Shown here piece by piece: positions 7,580 to 15,966 of a DNA stretch of 38,975 nt. A program made the position numbers and the translations under genes. The number at the start of each line of letters is the position of its first letter. Position 1 is the stretch's first letter. Below the pieces are notes generated by a model. The model did no database searches, was not told the origin of the DNA, and saw only the letters and a program-made list of their open reading frames with translations. This DNA comes from JAQVCM01 sp040403095 (lineage in GTDB: Bacteria; Bacteroidota; Bacteroidia; Flavobacteriales_D; Crocinitomicaceae), in contig JBBALI010000038.1 of the NCBI GenBank assembly GCA_040403095.1, positions 1 through 38,975 on the forward strand. The letters are read 5' to 3'.

Positions 7580-8122
7580 TCAAGAACCATAAACGCAGTC
7601 AAAAATATTGGTCGGTGCTTCTACCGGACACGGCAAATCTTTGTAAGCCCATTTAACAGTAACATCGTAAACGACATCGCTGTTGAGGTCTTCTGTAATC
7701 GGATTTTTTGGAATCACACTAACTGCAACATCGGTCAAATGAACCTGCGTTTCTGTAACGAAAGCAAATTTGAATGAACGAGAATTTTTTAGTGCATTAT
7801 AGAACTCGCAATTTGATTTGTAGTTCGGGTCTTTAAAGTTTGCAGAAAAGTTGTATCCAACTAACTGCGTACTTTGACGACCATAACCTGCTGATTCAAT
7901 TTCAGCACCACCATCAAACGAACCAATGACCTGTGGAATCAAAATGATGTCGCCAGATACAATTCCGGCTGTCCACGCTGCTTCGCTTGAAGGGTCAACG
8001 AAAACAAATCCTTTTTTTATAAAGGCAACAGTTCCAATTCGACCTTTCTCTTTTGTTTCGCATGGGTCGCATACGTGGTCTGGAACGGCTGCATCACAAC
8101 CTGATGGATAATAGATAGGCAT
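7580..8122 (-). CDS. Probable major tail (tube) protein, 180 aa
   Basis: The protein is mainly beta-strand in pattern, with a Cys-rich start (CDAAVPDHVCDPC) and no membrane segment. Size, beta character, position just after the neck and terminator-type genes, and its own strong downstream terminator fit a highly expressed tail-tube subunit, which polymerises around the tape measure to form the tail channel. The assignment rests on gene order and secondary-structure impression, not on a diagnostic motif. Another structural role, such as a tail decoration protein, is possible. Confidence 0.55.
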   Translation of the reverse strand: MPIYYPSGCDAAVPDHVCDPCETKEKGRIGTVAFIKKGFVFVDPSSEAAWTAGIVSGDIILIPQVIGSFDGGAEIESAGYGRQSTQLVGYNFSANFKDPNYKSNCEFYNALKNSRSFKFAFVTETQVHLTDVAVSVIPKNPITEDLNSDVVYDVTVKWAYKDLPCPVEAPTNIFDCVYGS

Positions 8123-8146
8123 TTCTTTAAAATTTAAAATTACTGC

Positions 8147-8752
8147 TTAACATTTAACAACACAGGCAGACAAATCTCTGTAAGTGTTCATCGTGTAATT
8201 AATGCGGAATAAATTCAATGTTGATGGTAATGTATTCGGATGATTTACATATTCCGCAGCGTAAATATCCGAACTATTCAGAGCAAGTGAATTTACTATT
8301 ACCTCAATGATTGAATATTCTCCGAACGTATAATTTCTTGAAATCATATTTGAAATCAGAATCATTATTTCGTCCGAAGATAGTTTTGTTTTTCTTGAAT
8401 CCAAACAAGCTATAAGATACAGTTTGTATGAATCAACGATTGTTTTTTTCATGTCGTTTGCTCGACCATATTCAGAGCCTTTTTTTATTGACACATCAAC
8501 CCTTTCTAATTTATGATAAATCATAAAAGGAATTGAATCGTCAATGTCTATAATTTTACCATCATCGTAAATGTCTGATAACATAACGGGGATGGTTAAC
8601 TGTATTTCTTTGTTTTCAGCAATCAATGCAGTTCTTTTAAGGGGAACGGCAATCCCGTGTATCTTGCTTGCAATAAAGTTTTTATTTTCTTTTATGCCCG
8701 ACAAAATTGTTTCGTTTATTGTCTTATTAACTATTTCATTTATGCCTGTCAT
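8147..8752 (-). CDS. Neck or tail-terminator candidate, 201 aa
   Basis: This is a soluble alpha/beta protein with no signal peptide. It starts at an ATGA overlap with the preceding neck gene. The N-terminal helix (about residues 1-25) and the later beta-strand segments (TIPVMLSDIY, RVDVSIKK) resemble tail-terminator proteins that cap the tail tube at the neck, and the order capsid, adaptor, completion protein, this gene, tail tube matches the usual siphovirus order. No conserved motif is certain, so this is an inference from context. Confidence 0.45.
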   Translation of the reverse strand: MTGINEIVNKTINETILSGIKENKNFIASKIHGIAVPLKRTALIAENKEIQLTIPVMLSDIYDDGKIIDIDDSIPFMIYHKLERVDVSIKKGSEYGRANDMKKTIVDSYKLYLIACLDSRKTKLSSDEIMILISNMISRNYTFGEYSIIEVIVNSLALNSSDIYAAEYVNHPNTLPSTLNLFRINYTMNTYRDLSACVVKC

Positions 8753-9198
8753 AAAGATTGTTTAAATAAGTCGTTTATGTATTCAATAGCATAAGTTTTT
8801 TCGCTTGCAGAAAGAATGAAAACCTTCGGATACTTTACTTTTAAAATATTCGTGACCAGTTCATAATTTCTTGTATCTATAAATCCAACTCCGTAGCCTC
8901 GTTTAGTTGCAACAACTCCCCATCCGTTTTCAAGTTGTGATGTTAATGCGAAAACAATATTTTCGTTATCAACTCTTTTATACTTTACTTCCCTTCGTTT
9001 CGCATACGCTTCGGAATACTTACCAATTATTTTTCCATCTGCATCAAGACCATCAATGTGAATGCGCTTTGTCATTAGTTCAACAAGCCCGAAGCAAACT
9101 GGTCTGAACAATTTTTCTTTGTCAATAGCCTGTTCGATTCTTGTCTTCAATTTTACAAGGCTGCTCGCATCTATTTTTATATCAATTAAGGGAGCCAT
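8749..9198 (-). CDS. Tail-completion / virion morphogenesis-like protein, 149 aa
   Basis: The segment DGKIIGKYSEAYAKRREVK (about residues 57-75) followed by a stretch like VFALTSQLENGW resembles the HK97 gp10 or phage virion-morphogenesis type neck proteins, which join head and tail. The ATG at 9198 overlaps the preceding gene by 13 bases. An upstream ATG at 9237 would add 13 atypical residues and overlap by 52 bases, so the shorter form is preferred. The next gene starts at an ATGA overlap. Confidence 0.5.
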   Translation of the reverse strand: MAPLIDIKIDASSLVKLKTRIEQAIDKEKLFRPVCFGLVELMTKRIHIDGLDADGKIIGKYSEAYAKRREVKYKRVDNENIVFALTSQLENGWGVVATKRGYGVGFIDTRNYELVTNILKVKYPKVFILSASEKTYAIEYINDLFKQSL

Positions 9199-9695
9199 GT
9201 TACAAATTGTGGATTTCCTGCGCAGTCTAAACAGCATGAATCTATATTAAGCATCAACATTGATTCTTTTACTGAATCTTCATATAATTGCCTGTAATGC
9301 TTTATCAATTCAATTGCTTTATCCCTGTCAAATAACGTGTATCGATTAATTCTGGTTGAATAAATTCTGTATTCAAGCAAAACAATTGCGACCATGTATT
9401 TCCACGGTAAAACGAGAAGGTCTGCATTGCCAACTTCACAAAACAAAGCATCGTAATCGCAATGCTTATTATGTTCCCTGCACTCGTTTAGTTTTGTGCG
9501 TATGCTTAGATTGAATCTTTTTTTTGCCTCTGAAATTATATCATCCCATGCGCCACGATACGTTTTCTGGTCTTGTTCTGTCGGTGCGTCAATGCTTTCA
9601 AGCGTTATTCCCGGAAGCGAATTAATGTACTCAACATCTGGAAGACGTTCGCCACAGATATGAATGTCTATTTTATCGTCAATACATTCAAGCAT
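9186..9695 (-). CDS. Head-tail adaptor candidate, 169 aa
   Basis: This is the first gene after the major capsid gene and its terminator. The protein is helical, with several Cys residues (CREHNKHC about 73-80, and CCLDC near the C-terminus) that could bind a metal. Head-completion or adaptor proteins occupy this position in most siphoviruses and sit between the portal and the neck. No family motif is recognised, so the role comes from position only. Confidence 0.42.
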   Translation of the reverse strand: MLECIDDKIDIHICGERLPDVEYINSLPGITLESIDAPTEQDQKTYRGAWDDIISEAKKRFNLSIRTKLNECREHNKHCDYDALFCEVGNADLLVLPWKYMVAIVLLEYRIYSTRINRYTLFDRDKAIELIKHYRQLYEDSVKESMLMLNIDSCCLDCAGNPQFVTWLP

Positions 9696-9708
9696 GATTT
9701 TGATTTTT

Positions 9709-9744
9709 AAAAAAGCCTGCGAGCAATACGTTTGCTCACAGACT
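9709..9744 (-). terminator. Strong intrinsic terminator after the major capsid gene
   Basis: On the minus strand AGTCTGTGAGCAA (9744-9732) pairs with TTGCTCGCAGGCT (9726-9714) over 13 bp, including two G-U pairs, with a five-base loop, followed by six U residues (9714-9709). It lies between the capsid stop (9788) and the next start (9695), so readthrough sets the lower level of neck genes. Confidence 0.9.
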
Positions 9745-9787
9745 TTTATTTATGATAGAAGGCGAGGAGTGATTATCAAAGTGATTA

Positions 9788-10927
9788 TCAATAAGCGTAA
9801 GAACCCGCGGTTGAAGATTCGTTGCTAACGAAATACTTCAGCGTTCCGTTGGTATCTGCCAATGGGTCGCTTGCTTCAAATGCGTTTATTGGTTGCACCC
9901 AAAGAGCGAACTCCTTAGAAAGAATCACCTGCCATCCACGGTTAACCGTGCGAGTTACACCGTCAACAGTTACTTCTGTTGGACAGTCAATGTATTTCAA
10001 TTGCATGTCGAAAACCAAGTCACGAAGACAGTCATCGTTGTTGCAACCAAAATCACCAACAGGCAAAGGAAGCGTTGAGAACGTGCTGTTTCCTTTTGTG
10101 CCTGCATACGGTCCGACATATTTATTGCGTCCGATAAATTTCACAGAACCGGGAGCGAATGCGCCAACGGTATTTTCTCCCCAAATCGTCTGCGTATCTT
10201 TATCGAAGAAGAAACGTGGCAATCCTACTTTGCTGTAATCAATTCCGGCTGCATTGCAACATGCAATCGCCTGACTCATTGTGTATGCGCTGAACAATCC
10301 ACCACCGACAAGACAAGGCTCTCCGCAGATTTCGTTTTCTTGGAAATCACGCATCATGTCAATCACACCGTTATCAAGGATGATTTTATCACCGTCCTTG
10401 CTGATGTTTATAACCTTACCATCATCGGTTCCAGTTGTAACGTTCTCGCCGAACTTGGTTGCTGCATCGGTCACCAGTTGTTGGTTGATTGCACGAAGCA
10501 AAATATTTGCATGTTCCAGAATCAGGTCATAATGCTCTTGCATGATTACCGAACCCGCTGCGCCTACTGTGCGAGTGCGAGCAGCTTCATCGCAATACTT
10601 GCTGATTTCTTCATCAGACAAAAAGAATGAAGACGAAACGAAATGCAAAGCAGGAATATTCCATTCGCTCTTTGCAGGTATGCGATTGATGTCGCAATTG
10701 TCTTCGTCCTGAACGTCGTCCAATGTCGGACGCTTACGATAAGAAACTGTTAATCCTTTGCGCTGTCCGTTGCTCTGAAAACCATCGTTAATCGGAGAAA
10801 CAGAACTGTTCTGGCAGCAAAAAAGCATAGCCAAAAAACCAGCGATATTCATTTTTCTTCCCGGAGCATTACCATTTGCGATGTCGTTAATATGTCGCAG
10901 TAATGAGGGACAGTATCCATTTGCCAT
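9788..10927 (-). CDS. Major capsid protein candidate, 379 aa
   Basis: Soluble, mixed alpha/beta, with no signal sequence. Position immediately downstream of portal, MuF-like and scaffold-like genes, length of 379 residues, and a strong terminator right after it all point to the major head subunit. The N-terminal part has a cluster of basic and polar residues and a Cys pair (AMLFCCQNSS). Central segments such as IIARIL-type helices and GGGLFSAY could belong to an HK97-type core, but I cannot show the fold. An alternative would be a minor capsid or receptor protein, less likely because no other capsid candidate is present. Confidence 0.72.
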   Translation of the reverse strand: MANGYCPSLLRHINDIANGNAPGRKMNIAGFLAMLFCCQNSSVSPINDGFQSNGQRKGLTVSYRKRPTLDDVQDEDNCDINRIPAKSEWNIPALHFVSSSFFLSDEEISKYCDEAARTRTVGAAGSVIMQEHYDLILEHANILLRAINQQLVTDAATKFGENVTTGTDDGKVINISKDGDKIILDNGVIDMMRDFQENEICGEPCLVGGGLFSAYTMSQAIACCNAAGIDYSKVGLPRFFFDKDTQTIWGENTVGAFAPGSVKFIGRNKYVGPYAGTKGNSTFSTLPLPVGDFGCNNDDCLRDLVFDMQLKYIDCPTEVTVDGVTRTVNRGWQVILSKEFALWVQPINAFEASDPLADTNGTLKYFVSNESSTAGSYAY

Positions 10928-10941
10928 TTTAAAAAGTTTTA

Positions 10942-10973
10942 AACGATTTATTTTACGTGTTAATCAAATCGTT
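10942..10973 (-). other. Hairpin in the leader of the capsid gene
   Basis: AACGATTT (10942-10949) and AAATCGTT (10966-10973) are perfect inverted repeats with a 16-base loop, placed between the scaffold stop (10982) and the capsid start (10927). On the minus strand only a short U run follows, so it is better read as an mRNA-processing or stability structure than as a terminator. Confidence 0.4.
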
Positions 10974-10981
10974 AAAAAAAA

Positions 10982-11893
10982 TTACTGAATTTGTGTTGGA
11001 GTTCTTTCGAGGTCTGCCAACGCTTGTTCAGCAAGCGATTTCAACGAATGATTTACTTTGTTATCATCGCCACCTGCGACCCTGTTAAATCCCCGGTTTT
11101 TTTCATCGTCTGTTTTTCCGGGCAATACGACAGACTGTTTTAAAATTTTATTTTTCGCTAATACCTTTTCAACAAACCCTTGCGGATTCAATTGAACGTG
11201 GTTTTCGCCAAAGAAATTTGAACCATCTTTTTTAAGGAGTTTCAAATTTCCATTCTCGTCTAAGTCTAGAACACCTTCACTGCTCTGAAGTTCTTTATTG
11301 ATAATTGCCATCATACTTGTAGAACGTATGTCAGCATCCAAATCATCGTAAATTGTTTTGTGCGGACTAAGTAATTTTTCCAAACTACTGTTAAGCCTTA
11401 TCCCCTTAATCTGTCCTTCGTAGTCTGATTTTACTTTACCGGAATTTTCTTTTTCGATTCGCAGTTGTTCATGCAGCGCATCAACCTGCTTTTTCAAATC
11501 CTTTAATTCAGCCGGAGTTTTTTCATCTTTCGATGCAGCTTTTTCAATTTCACGTATCTTTTTTGCAAGCAACGCAGCACGTTTCGTTGAACTACGTTCT
11601 TTTTTTAATTCCAATTTCAATTCATCACTCAATTCAAGTTCCTCCATCGTTGCATCAATTTCACGATCTAAGCCATCGTAAGCGGCAGCAAAGTAATGTG
11701 ATTTTAATGCAGGGTGATTATTTTTTGCAGCTTCAACAGATAAAAGATTGTTGCTTATTCCAAGTTCAATTTTTTCTGGAACTTGTAATTGTTGCAATAT
11801 GGGTGCTGATAACAGACCGACTAAATCTTCATTGTCTGATTTGATGCCTGCTTTTGTCGCTAAGTCGTTAATGAACTCGCCTAATGTTTTCAT
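10982..11893 (-). CDS. Scaffold-like head assembly protein, 303 aa
   Basis: The protein is very charged and helical, with a long predicted coiled coil (about residues 80-165, rich in Lys, Glu and Leu) and a basic, flexible C-terminal part. These are features of scaffolding proteins that fill the prohead and interact with the capsid through the C-terminus. It lies directly before the major capsid gene, the usual position. No protease gene or protease motif is visible nearby, so it probably leaves the prohead uncut or the protease is unrecognised. Confidence 0.65.
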   Translation of the reverse strand: MKTLGEFINDLATKAGIKSDNEDLVGLLSAPILQQLQVPEKIELGISNNLLSVEAAKNNHPALKSHYFAAAYDGLDREIDATMEELELSDELKLELKKERSSTKRAALLAKKIREIEKAASKDEKTPAELKDLKKQVDALHEQLRIEKENSGKVKSDYEGQIKGIRLNSSLEKLLSPHKTIYDDLDADIRSTSMMAIINKELQSSEGVLDLDENGNLKLLKKDGSNFFGENHVQLNPQGFVEKVLAKNKILKQSVVLPGKTDDEKNRGFNRVAGGDDNKVNHSLKSLAEQALADLERTPTQIQ

Positions 11894-11896
11894 GAT

Positions 11897-11956
11897 TTAT
11901 TTTTTTGGTTTAATTGGCTTGCCGCCTTTCGGCTTGCCACAGCAATAATTTTTCAT
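11897..11956 (-). CDS. Possible 19-aa Cys/Lys/Gly-rich microprotein
   Basis: The 76-base gap between two genes contains a complete ATG-to-TAA frame of 19 codons that begins MKNYCCGKPKGG and ends in a Lys/Pro-rich tail. It starts 13 bases after the preceding stop, leaves three bases before the scaffold start, and has the usual A-rich leader. The fit to the gap supports translation, but such a short frame could be chance. If made, the basic, Cys-pair peptide could bind DNA, RNA or metal. Confidence 0.4.
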   Translation of the reverse strand: MKNYCCGKPKGGKPIKPKK

Positions 11957-11969
11957 TGTGAAATGTTTT

Positions 11970-12299
11970 TTAAATTCCTTTACCGAACGCAGCTTCTAAA
12001 TCGTAATCAGTTGCGCCCGGATTTACTTTGTCCTGAATGGGAAGTTCAGCCTGCTTTCCTTTTGCCTTCGTTGCTTGTTTGATTTCCAGTTGTTGGATAA
12101 CTGGTTCATTTCGCATTACTTCCCATGTCATTTTTAAATGATCTGGAAGTTTTTTATTCATGCGCTCAAGATGCTTTTTTGCAGTCAACGGAAGCGATGT
12201 TGTTTTGTACTGTTGTTTTCCGTCAACAATTTTAGGCAATACACCGTCAGTTGTCTTCGGCGTTCTTACAGAAAGGAAATCCCCTTTAAATTTTTGCAT
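11970..12299 (-). CDS. Hypothetical basic protein, 109 aa
   Basis: A soluble, Lys-rich protein with no membrane segment. The middle part (SLPLTAKKHLERMNKKLPDH) is helical and basic, and the last 20 residues are acidic. It lies between the MuF-like and scaffold genes, in the head module, so it may be a minor head component or an assembly factor. I recognise no family. The 61 bases before it contain no clear hairpin. Confidence 0.5.
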   Translation of the reverse strand: MQKFKGDFLSVRTPKTTDGVLPKIVDGKQQYKTTSLPLTAKKHLERMNKKLPDHLKMTWEVMRNEPVIQQLEIKQATKAKGKQAELPIQDKVNPGATDYDLEAAFGKGI

Positions 12300-12360
12300 A
12301 TTTATTTTGTTTATTGGTATTCAAAAGTAGGATAAAAGAAAATTAATGTCCAAAATAATT

Positions 12361-13326
12361 TTATACGCCTGTTCCAGCCTTCCATTTTAGATACGAAACG
12401 CTATTTTTCATTGCAGTTACTATTTCTTCTGGAACGTTTCTTTCTGGTATCGGTCTAGCTTGATGCCTGCAACGAAATCCGCCACGCCTGATTTGAAAAT
12501 TACTTGCATTCGTATCAGGTATCATTCCCGCAGGTAATTGAGTTTTTTCGTTTATCGGAACCTGCTCACGTTTCCCGGTTTTTTTATTCACGTATGTAAG
12601 CGGAACATTTCCTTTAATCAAATCATTCACCTCTGAAATATGATAATATCTTTTGTCAGTCATTGCATCGCAGAACGGTCTTGTTGTTTTTATATCGCTG
12701 TTGGAATATGCGAACCATTCAAATCCTAAATCATCGCTGATTAGCTGCGTATATTGTGCGCTGAATTGATTTATAGAATCAGTTACTATCTGTGACGCAT
12801 ACTTGGTTAAGCTGCCTTCACCTTTCGGTGTATCTACTAACGATTCTTTTAATTGATTTGTAAGTTCCGAATAAGAACCACCTGTTGTGATGTTCGTGCG
12901 CAGTATGTCAATTAATTTGTCCTCTATGTTTGCACCAATGCCTGATTCAGTTAGTTTTTTTACGGTGTCAAGTATCGCCTGCTTTTTTATTTCCTTCATC
13001 AATGACGTAACCTGAAACTTTGATTCAGCGTTTTGCCAATACGAATGCTGTAATTGCGTTAACGTTTCAAACGAACCTGCGAACTCCTTCACCATCGTTT
13101 TATACGACTTATCCAAAATAATGTTGGACAGTTTGCTTTTTATTTTCGATAATGCAGAAATATTTTTTACCGTTACTTTTAATTTCCCCTGATTATCAAC
13201 GTCCAGCTTTTGCACTTCGTCTTGTAGCGCACGTAGAACCCGCTTCTGAACAGCCGGAACTTTTCCAATGAACTTATCAATAGATTCATTTAAGTGGTCT
13301 AATATGTCCTGATTCGTTGCAGCCAT
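12361..13326 (-). CDS. MuF-like minor head protein, 321 aa
   Basis: The C-terminal third holds the features of the phage Mu F-type head-morphogenesis domain: TTRPFCDAMTDKRYY (about residues 215-229), then a loop and RRGGFRCRHQARPIP (about 282-296), with the Cys and His residues in the usual order. The N-terminal two-thirds is helical. MuF-like proteins are minor capsid components encoded beside the portal, and some are ejected with the DNA. Here the gene starts four bases after the portal stop, exactly as expected. Confidence 0.82.
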   Translation of the reverse strand: MAATNQDILDHLNESIDKFIGKVPAVQKRVLRALQDEVQKLDVDNQGKLKVTVKNISALSKIKSKLSNIILDKSYKTMVKEFAGSFETLTQLQHSYWQNAESKFQVTSLMKEIKKQAILDTVKKLTESGIGANIEDKLIDILRTNITTGGSYSELTNQLKESLVDTPKGEGSLTKYASQIVTDSINQFSAQYTQLISDDLGFEWFAYSNSDIKTTRPFCDAMTDKRYYHISEVNDLIKGNVPLTYVNKKTGKREQVPINEKTQLPAGMIPDTNASNFQIRRGGFRCRHQARPIPERNVPEEIVTAMKNSVSYLKWKAGTGV

Positions 13327-13330
13327 GCGA

Positions 13331-15085
13331 TTATTCTGTTATTGTTACTTCACCGAGGATTTCCTGTTCTGCGCTGTTGGAATCTATCACGCCTTGAGCG
13401 AGTGCTTGTATGATTTTCATTTGCGCACCACGTTCCATGTCGTAGAAGTTTTCATTTTGCCCGATTGCTTGGTCAACAAACTGGTTTATGTTTGATGATA
13501 TTACGAAATCCATTTTTGAAATTGCTTTGGACTGAAACAGCATGTTCTTTTCTTCAACTGAAATATTCTGCAATGGGTCAATCGCCAAAACTAATTCCAA
13601 GTTTTCTCTAACATTTTTGTCGTTTGCAAAACGTTTGTTTGCATACTCCATTTCAATTTTGTTTACAATAACCGGATTCAGTTTGTTTGTCTTCGCAGAA
13701 CCAACTTGATTTTCCATGTCTTCATACGAAACGAGGTCAAACTTTTCAGGCACAGGAATTTCGGGAACCATGTCCATTATTTCTTTCTGTGAATACTGCA
13801 ACGAATAGCGATAAAGCGAAATGATAAAATAAATTGAATCCATTGCAGCGATTATATCTTCTGCAATTGAATGCACCGTGTTATTCAGTTCGTCCTTGTC
13901 GTATGCCTTCGCTATTCCGCTTTGATTCATTGGCGACTGCATAAGAAATTCAAAATTAATTGAGGACAATGCATTATAAATATGAGCCTGAACGCTTGTT
14001 TCTTGTAGCTTAACAATTTCAACATCTTTTTCAACGTATCCGGCAGGTGGTGTCGGAATCTGTTGTTCAGCAAGTCCGGCAGGTTTAACCATTATTTTTG
14101 AATAAGGAGAAGACACAACGTATCCGCTTCCACCGCACGATGTACATTCCAGCGTTTCGTTTCCACCTATTTTGTTTTTTATTCTTCCTGTTCCCTTACA
14201 ACCAGTACACTCTTTGTTTGAATATTCCCAACGCTCTGGATAAATGTGTAATACTTTTGCTGCCTGCAAATCAGAATACTCACGTGCTGCCTCATCCAGT
14301 TCTGGTATCATTCCGCTTATGCGACTTTCATAAAGTATTGTATCGCTTATCTGGTCTTTCACGATTGATTTTAATTTCACAAACGGAATGTAATCAAACG
14401 TAATTGGAAATTCAATTGCAATTGCATAATCTCCTTTATTGTTTATCTGGTCAATGCGGATGATTTCTGTTTTCGTTACATACCAAAAAGATTTTCCTTC
14501 GTAGCTTTTTCCACGAACAGTAAACGTTGAACCCTCTTTGTTTACAAACAAAATAAAATCGTCATTCAGTTCAAGAATGTTTTCAGATTCAATGAACGTG
14601 CATATTGGCTGTATAAATTCTGTTTCTTGGATGTCGTATTTTTTCGGATGCACAAAAATAATTCCGTTCGGGTCGGTTAAATATTTTTTAAGCAATACAG
14701 CGAACACCCAATTGGTCAACGATGTGAATGCAGGGTATTTTAATTCGCAATAATTTTGCAGCGTTTCATCGTCAGGGATTCTTGTAAATTCATTTTCGTC
14801 TTCATAAGTTACTGCCCATCCACTTGAACGACGTATTTTTCCAAGCGATGAAATAACTTTATCGAATGCGGATTTAGTTTTCGCTACCCATATTTTTTCA
14901 CGGTAACTTTTTACTTCTTCCGGCTCGTTTGGTCTGCGTTCTTCAATTATTTCTTTTGGATATTCACCATTGGCATGGATAGCAACGCTCTTTGCAAGTT
15001 CCACAGACTCGTCATAAAAAGTTCTTTTTTTTTCAAGCCTAAAATATTGATTCAGTTCTTGTGCGGACAAAAAATTGATGGGCAT
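13331..15085 (-). CDS. Portal protein with an inserted zinc-ribbon, 584 aa
   Basis: Length, position before the MuF-like gene, and a mixed alpha/beta layout with a long helical C-terminal half fit a siphovirus portal (DNA channel of the capsid vertex). Unusually, residues 293-320 contain two CxxCxGxG units (Cys293/296 and Cys314/317) as in the DnaJ zinc-binding region, placed in the middle of the protein. The C-terminal region (about 370-580) has the long helices expected for the portal stem and crown. The DnaJ-type ribbon probably binds one zinc ion. The gene begins two bases after the preceding glycosyltransferase gene. Confidence 0.75.
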   Translation of the reverse strand: MPINFLSAQELNQYFRLEKKRTFYDESVELAKSVAIHANGEYPKEIIEERRPNEPEEVKSYREKIWVAKTKSAFDKVISSLGKIRRSSGWAVTYEDENEFTRIPDDETLQNYCELKYPAFTSLTNWVFAVLLKKYLTDPNGIIFVHPKKYDIQETEFIQPICTFIESENILELNDDFILFVNKEGSTFTVRGKSYEGKSFWYVTKTEIIRIDQINNKGDYAIAIEFPITFDYIPFVKLKSIVKDQISDTILYESRISGMIPELDEAAREYSDLQAAKVLHIYPERWEYSNKECTGCKGTGRIKNKIGGNETLECTSCGGSGYVVSSPYSKIMVKPAGLAEQQIPTPPAGYVEKDVEIVKLQETSVQAHIYNALSSINFEFLMQSPMNQSGIAKAYDKDELNNTVHSIAEDIIAAMDSIYFIISLYRYSLQYSQKEIMDMVPEIPVPEKFDLVSYEDMENQVGSAKTNKLNPVIVNKIEMEYANKRFANDKNVRENLELVLAIDPLQNISVEEKNMLFQSKAISKMDFVISSNINQFVDQAIGQNENFYDMERGAQMKIIQALAQGVIDSNSAEQEILGEVTITE

Positions 15086-15087
15086 TT

Positions 15088-15966
15088 TTAGTATTTTTTC
15101 CTTTCAGTTAATATTTCACTTTTCGAGGTCAGTTCAAACACGTGCTGCCTCCCTATTTTTTTGAATGCGTTGCTACATATTCCACCGTAAAATCTTTTTT
15201 CGCCACCGGAAACGTAATTGCTTCCGCACGAAAGTAGATAAAATCCTGATGAAATCATCTGCCTTATCGGATTCACTTTATTTTTATGCATCTTGCTCCA
15301 ATAAATCGGTGTCCATTTATATTTATGCGGAACGATGCTTGATACTGCGCAGGCGATGTTGAAATAAAGTTCGTCAGCGATAGTGCCTGCAAAATCAACG
15401 ACTGCTTTTAATTTTTTTATTTGCTCATTAAATTCCGGGTCGTTCAGTAATGTGAACATCATTTTCACTTCATCGCATTTTTTGAAATAAATAAACTCGC
15501 TTCGCCATTGATAAAACCCATCTATCATGAACGTTTCAAGCACGTGCGCAGAATCAGCCCATTCTGGATAACCTTTGTTTAGATTATTTTCATGGACGTT
15601 ATAATGCCCTTCTGTGATGCCTGTGTAATCGCAGTCAGGTGAAATAAGTTTTAATAGGTCTTCAAATTTTGTTCCGGGCAACCAAGCAGTATCAGCATCA
15701 ACGAAAACAGTTCCTTGAAACGGCGATAGTTCAAACAGTTTAAATTTTGCAGCAAAAGGATTTTCAATCGAATACTCATACGGAATAATGACATCAAAAA
15801 TATCTTTCTGCCACGTTGCAAGGTGCGACAATGCTTTTTCGTCTGCAATAACTGCAAACGGAACGCCCGGATTTTCTGCTTTAAATGAACCGCACAAATT
15901 ATGAGCCATCTTACCGTAGTACGGATGCTTGATTGCAATTGTTATGATTCCTTTTTCGTTTAGCAT
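15088..15966 (-). CDS. Putative GT-A glycosyltransferase in the structural block, 292 aa
   Basis: The N-terminal half reads like a nucleotide-sugar-binding Rossmann-type domain: a beta strand (GIITIAIKH), then VPFAVIADEK, and the DxD motif in TVFVDADTAWLP (about residues 86-97, Asp91-Ala-Asp93), which binds the metal and sugar nucleotide. A later segment, FAGTIADELYFNIA (about 193-206), matches the acceptor-side DE motif of GT8-like enzymes. It overlaps the preceding tail gene by seven bases and ends two bases before the portal gene. Possible roles are glycosylation of virion proteins, host surface glycans or modified DNA; the sequence does not decide. Confidence 0.65.
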   Translation of the reverse strand: MLNEKGIITIAIKHPYYGKMAHNLCGSFKAENPGVPFAVIADEKALSHLATWQKDIFDVIIPYEYSIENPFAAKFKLFELSPFQGTVFVDADTAWLPGTKFEDLLKLISPDCDYTGITEGHYNVHENNLNKGYPEWADSAHVLETFMIDGFYQWRSEFIYFKKCDEVKMMFTLLNDPEFNEQIKKLKAVVDFAGTIADELYFNIACAVSSIVPHKYKWTPIYWSKMHKNKVNPIRQMISSGFYLLSCGSNYVSGGEKRFYGGICSNAFKKIGRQHVFELTSKSEILTERKKY

